Shown here piece after piece: positions 61,546-64,000 of a stretch of 64,000 nucleotides of DNA. Positions within the stretch are counted from its first letter, which is position 1, and every line of letters begins with the position of its first letter. Location: NCBI GenBank assembly GCA_937890005.1, contig CALBZA010000034.1:1-64000 (forward strand), read 5' to 3'. Under the pieces are notes generated by a model, which was not told where the DNA came from, ran no database searches, and was given only the letters and a program-made list of their open reading frames with translations. The position numbers were made by a program, and so were the translations under genes. Source of the stretch: an uncultured Verrucomicrobia subdivision 3 bacterium (GTDB lineage Bacteria; Verrucomicrobiota; Verrucomicrobiia; Limisphaerales; DASXHY01).

Positions 61546-64000
61546 GTGAAAACTGGAATCCTGTCTGGCTTGATTCTGATTACGGTCTCGGCCGCCATCG
61601 CTGCAACGTCTCCCCGCGAGGAAATGTCCTTGTCGGGCGAGGGCTGGGAATTTTTTGGCGCGTCCGAAAAGGCGGAGCTGCCGGCGATCGATTCCGGAAA
61701 ATTCAAGGCCGCATCCTGGCAAGCGGTCCGGGTGCCGCACGTGTTCCAAACCCGACAACAGTTCACGAATTTTACGCAGGGTTGGTATCGACGCAGCATC
61801 GCGATGCCGTCCAACGCAGCGGGCCGGCGGTTTTATCTGGTGTTCGAAGGCGCGGCGGCGATCGCGGATGTTCATGTGAACGGAAATCACCTGGGCCAGC
61901 ACCGAGGTGCCTACACGCGGTTCCTGTTCGACGCGACCGACGCGTTGCGGCCGGGAAGTGAAAATTCACTGGCCCTGAAGGTGGACGTCTCGCCGTCGAA
62001 CATGGCGGACTGCCTGCCTTCCAGCAATCGGCTCTATACCGTGTGGGGCGGGCTGTATCGAAAGGTCTGGCTCGTTAGCACGGATCCGTTGCACATCGAT
62101 CCCACCGATTTCGCCTCGCCTGGAGTTTATATCACGCCGCGAAACGTGTCCGCCAGTAGCGCGGACCTGTCGATCCAGGTCCTGGTGCGCAACGCGCTGG
62201 ATCGGGATGAAGAGGCGTCCGTCCGGGCCGTGCTGCTCGATCCCGCCGGCGCTGTCGTGAAAACCTTCACCGATCGCGCCCTGTTTCGAGCGGGACAAAG
62301 AACCACCGTGGACCTCGCCGGGCACGTGTCGAACCCGAAGCTTTGGTCGCCCGAAACGCCGAATCTGTATCAGGTCCGCGTGGAAATCGTCCGCGGCGGC
62401 AAAGTCGTTGACGCGGTCACGGAACCGTGCGGACTCCGGTCGATTCTCTGGAAGGACGGACAGTTTTATTTGAACGGCAAGCTGACCAAGCTGGCGGGCG
62501 GGAATCTTCACCAGGAGATTGAATCGAAAGCCGCGGCGCTGGATGACGAGGACATTCGGCACACGTTCGATCTGATGAAAGACATGGGCGCGAATTTCGT
62601 TCGGTTGTGCCATTACCCGCATGCGCGTTTTGCGTACGAGCTTTGCGATCGGATGGGACTGGTCTGCTGGGCGGAGAACGGCCACAGCAACCGTCAGCGT
62701 CCCACATCCACCGCCGATCAGATCACACGGGAGATGGTCAAACAGAATTACAATCATCCGTCGATCGCAGTCTGGTCGGTGGGCAATGAAGCCTCCGCCG
62801 ACACCGCGGAAGCCATGGTGCCGGTGGTGAAATCGTTGGACTCCACGCGGCCCGTCGCGGTGGCGAACATGACCTGCACCAACGCGGATTTTCACGGGGA
62901 GAACCTTTATCCGGCGTGGTACGGCAACGCGACGAACTATTGGGACATTCAGCGCCACGGTTACATCACGGAGACGGGCGTGGGCGGCGTGGTGACCGTG
63001 CATTCCGACTACGCCACGGTTCGAAAGAGGGTGGATCATTACGAACCGGAGGAGTATCAGCACCTGGTGGCCGAGGCGCGGGCGCAGGTGGCGATTTCGG
63101 AAAACGACGGGGCATTGGGACTTTTCGCCTGGTGGTGCATGCGGGATTTCACCGACCGCAAGTATAAGGGGACCAAAGGTGTCGTGGGCTGGAACACCAA
63201 GGGCCTGCTCACCTACGCGGGCGACAAGAAGGACGCGTATTTTCTGTTCCGCAGTCTGCTGCGAACGAACGTTCCCACGGTGCATATCGCGTCGAAGCGT
63301 TATTTCCTCCGCACCGGTTCGGTCACCAACGGAATCAAGGCCTACAGCAACGCCAGACACCTGACGCTCACGATCAACGGTGAGACGATCGGACGATTGG
63401 AGAACGGCCGGTACCGACAGCCGAACGGGATGAAGATCGACAATGTCTTCTTCTGGCCGGCACCGCTGCGCACGGGACGCAATGTGGTTTTGGTTTCCGA
63501 TGACGCGGGCAACTCCGATTCAGCCGTCATTTATTTCCATGGCAAGGATGGCCTGTCGGCGTTGGAGGAGGCGAATGCGCTGGTTCGGGGATTGAAAAGT
63601 TCCAACGCGACGAATGCGGCTTTCCACATGGACATGCCGGTTCAGGCGCAATGGCCGTTTTACTACGAACTGGATTCGACGGCGGATAATTCGTTCGATC
63701 AGTTGCCCGCGCAATTGCGGGGCGCCACGTGGATCACAACGCGCCGGGTCACCAAGCGCGGGTACGCGACGACGCTGGAATTCACCGTGACCCGGCCCGC
63801 GACCGTTTATCTGATGCGCACGGCGGGATCGGAATCGTCCGAACAACCTCCCGCCGCGGGTTTCTCCAAAGTGACCGCGCCGGACCTGGTCTGGCGGGAC
63901 AACGATCTGATGCTGGTGCCTGCCGAGCTTTGGGCGCGATCATGCGCCGCGGGGGAGACCCTTCGGATGACGTTGGCCGAACGGGATTCGGTGATTCTGC
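61546..64000 (+). CDS. GH2 beta-galactosidase/glucuronidase-like enzyme, 3' end outside window
   Basis: It starts at a GTG (61546; VKTGILSGLILITVSAAIAA is a signal peptide) and is open to the window end, so at least 818 residues are present. The sugar-binding jelly roll is at 25-180 (GWYRRSIAMPSNAAG; DVHVNGNHLGQHRGAYTRF), followed by an immunoglobulin-like domain (WSPETPNLYQVRVEI). The TIM barrel has KLAGGNLHQEI, NFVRLCHYPH, the acid/base block VWSVGNEASAD and the nucleophile block GYITETGVGG. A further beta domain follows. GH2 members act on beta-galactosides, glucuronides or mannosides; the subtype is not clear. It is the last visible gene of the GH128-sulfatase-GH2 operon. Confidence 0.9.
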   Translation, partial: MKTGILSGLILITVSAAIAATSPREEMSLSGEGWEFFGASEKAELPAIDSGKFKAASWQAVRVPHVFQTRQQFTNFTQGWYRRSIAMPSNAAGRRFYLVFEGAAAIADVHVNGNHLGQHRGAYTRFLFDATDALRPGSENSLALKVDVSPSNMADCLPSSNRLYTVWGGLYRKVWLVSTDPLHIDPTDFASPGVYITPRNVSASSADLSIQVLVRNALDRDEEASVRAVLLDPAGAVVKTFTDRALFRAGQRTTVDLAGHVSNPKLWSPETPNLYQVRVEIVRGGKVVDAVTEPCGLRSILWKDGQFYLNGKLTKLAGGNLHQEIESKAAALDDEDIRHTFDLMKDMGANFVRLCHYPHARFAYELCDRMGLVCWAENGHSNRQRPTSTADQITREMVKQNYNHPSIAVWSVGNEASADTAEAMVPVVKSLDSTRPVAVANMTCTNADFHGENLYPAWYGNATNYWDIQRHGYITETGVGGVVTVHSDYATVRKRVDHYEPEEYQHLVAEARAQVAISENDGALGLFAWWCMRDFTDRKYKGTKGVVGWNTKGLLTYAGDKKDAYFLFRSLLRTNVPTVHIASKRYFLRTGSVTNGIKAYSNARHLTLTINGETIGRLENGRYRQPNGMKIDNVFFWPAPLRTGRNVVLVSDDAGNSDSAVIYFHGKDGLSALEEANALVRGLKSSNATNAAFHMDMPVQAQWPFYYELDSTADNSFDQLPAQLRGATWITTRRVTKRGYATTLEFTVTRPATVYLMRTAGSESSEQPPAAGFSKVTAPDLVWRDNDLMLVPAELWARSCAAGETLRMTLAERDSVIL

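Overview
The window looks like a chromosome segment of a free-living Verrucomicrobiota bacterium, probably near the Pedosphaera/Limisphaerales lineage. This is inferred from gene style, because no rRNA or other marker gene is present. The pointers are three stand-alone pseudopilin-like proteins with the FTLIELLVVIAIIAILA-type segment, an autotransporter-repeat surface protein, many large secreted carbohydrate-active enzymes and sulfatases, FAD-dependent oxidoreductases with signal peptides, a YXWGXW lipoprotein, and moderately high GC.

Layout. (1) 1-13995, plus strand: secreted polysaccharide enzymes. They are a truncated lectin-like protein, a SASA-type esterase, a GH28-like beta-helix protein, a 1390-residue autotransporter-repeat protein, a pseudopilin, a GH79-like glycosidase and two alpha-L-fucosidases (GH29, GH95). 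(2) 14273-35700: mostly housekeeping and regulation. It holds tgt, a DUF1080 protein, an Smr protein, CstA, nadD-rsfS, a PUR-domain protein, an ECF sigma factor, ychF, two more pseudopilins, a FmdB-type zinc ribbon, a HAD phosphatase, a hybrid lectin-domain histidine kinase, a membrane protein with a B12 radical SAM enzyme, and a MocR regulator with an AhpD-like protein. (3) 35742-43436, minus strand: an RNA-repair-like island with an RtcB ligase, an HNH nuclease, an HExxH protein, two RlaP-like nucleotidyltransferases, a chimeric third RlaP fragment and a methyltransferase. (4) 43496-44823: repeats, an intrinsic terminator and no clear gene. (5) 45227-64000: a second polysaccharide region organised around two divergent promoters, with a beta-helix protein, GH26, two FAD-dependent oxidoreductases, two sulfatases, GH128 and GH2 (cut by the window end).

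How the genes fit together. Regions 1 and 5 look like loci for fucose-containing and probably sulfated or uronate-containing glycans: fucosidases, sulfatases, a glucuronidase-like GH79, mannanase-like GH26 and GH2. There is no SusCD pair or transporter beside them. Region 3 is the most unusual part. RtcB seals RNA with 2',3'-cyclic phosphate and 5'-OH ends, and RlaP nucleotidyltransferases are known partners of RNA ligases. The island is scarred: a probable frameshift in one RlaP gene, a recombination chimera, a 256-bp direct repeat next to rtcB, and a 70-bp palindromic element in three copies, two of them lying in frame inside rtcB and RlaP. A shared promoter-like element (CCTA-N8-TAGG, then TTAGAGTTGAG 38 bases on) precedes the autotransporter-repeat gene and one pseudopilin gene.

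No tRNA, rRNA, CRISPR array, transposase or phage gene could be supported.
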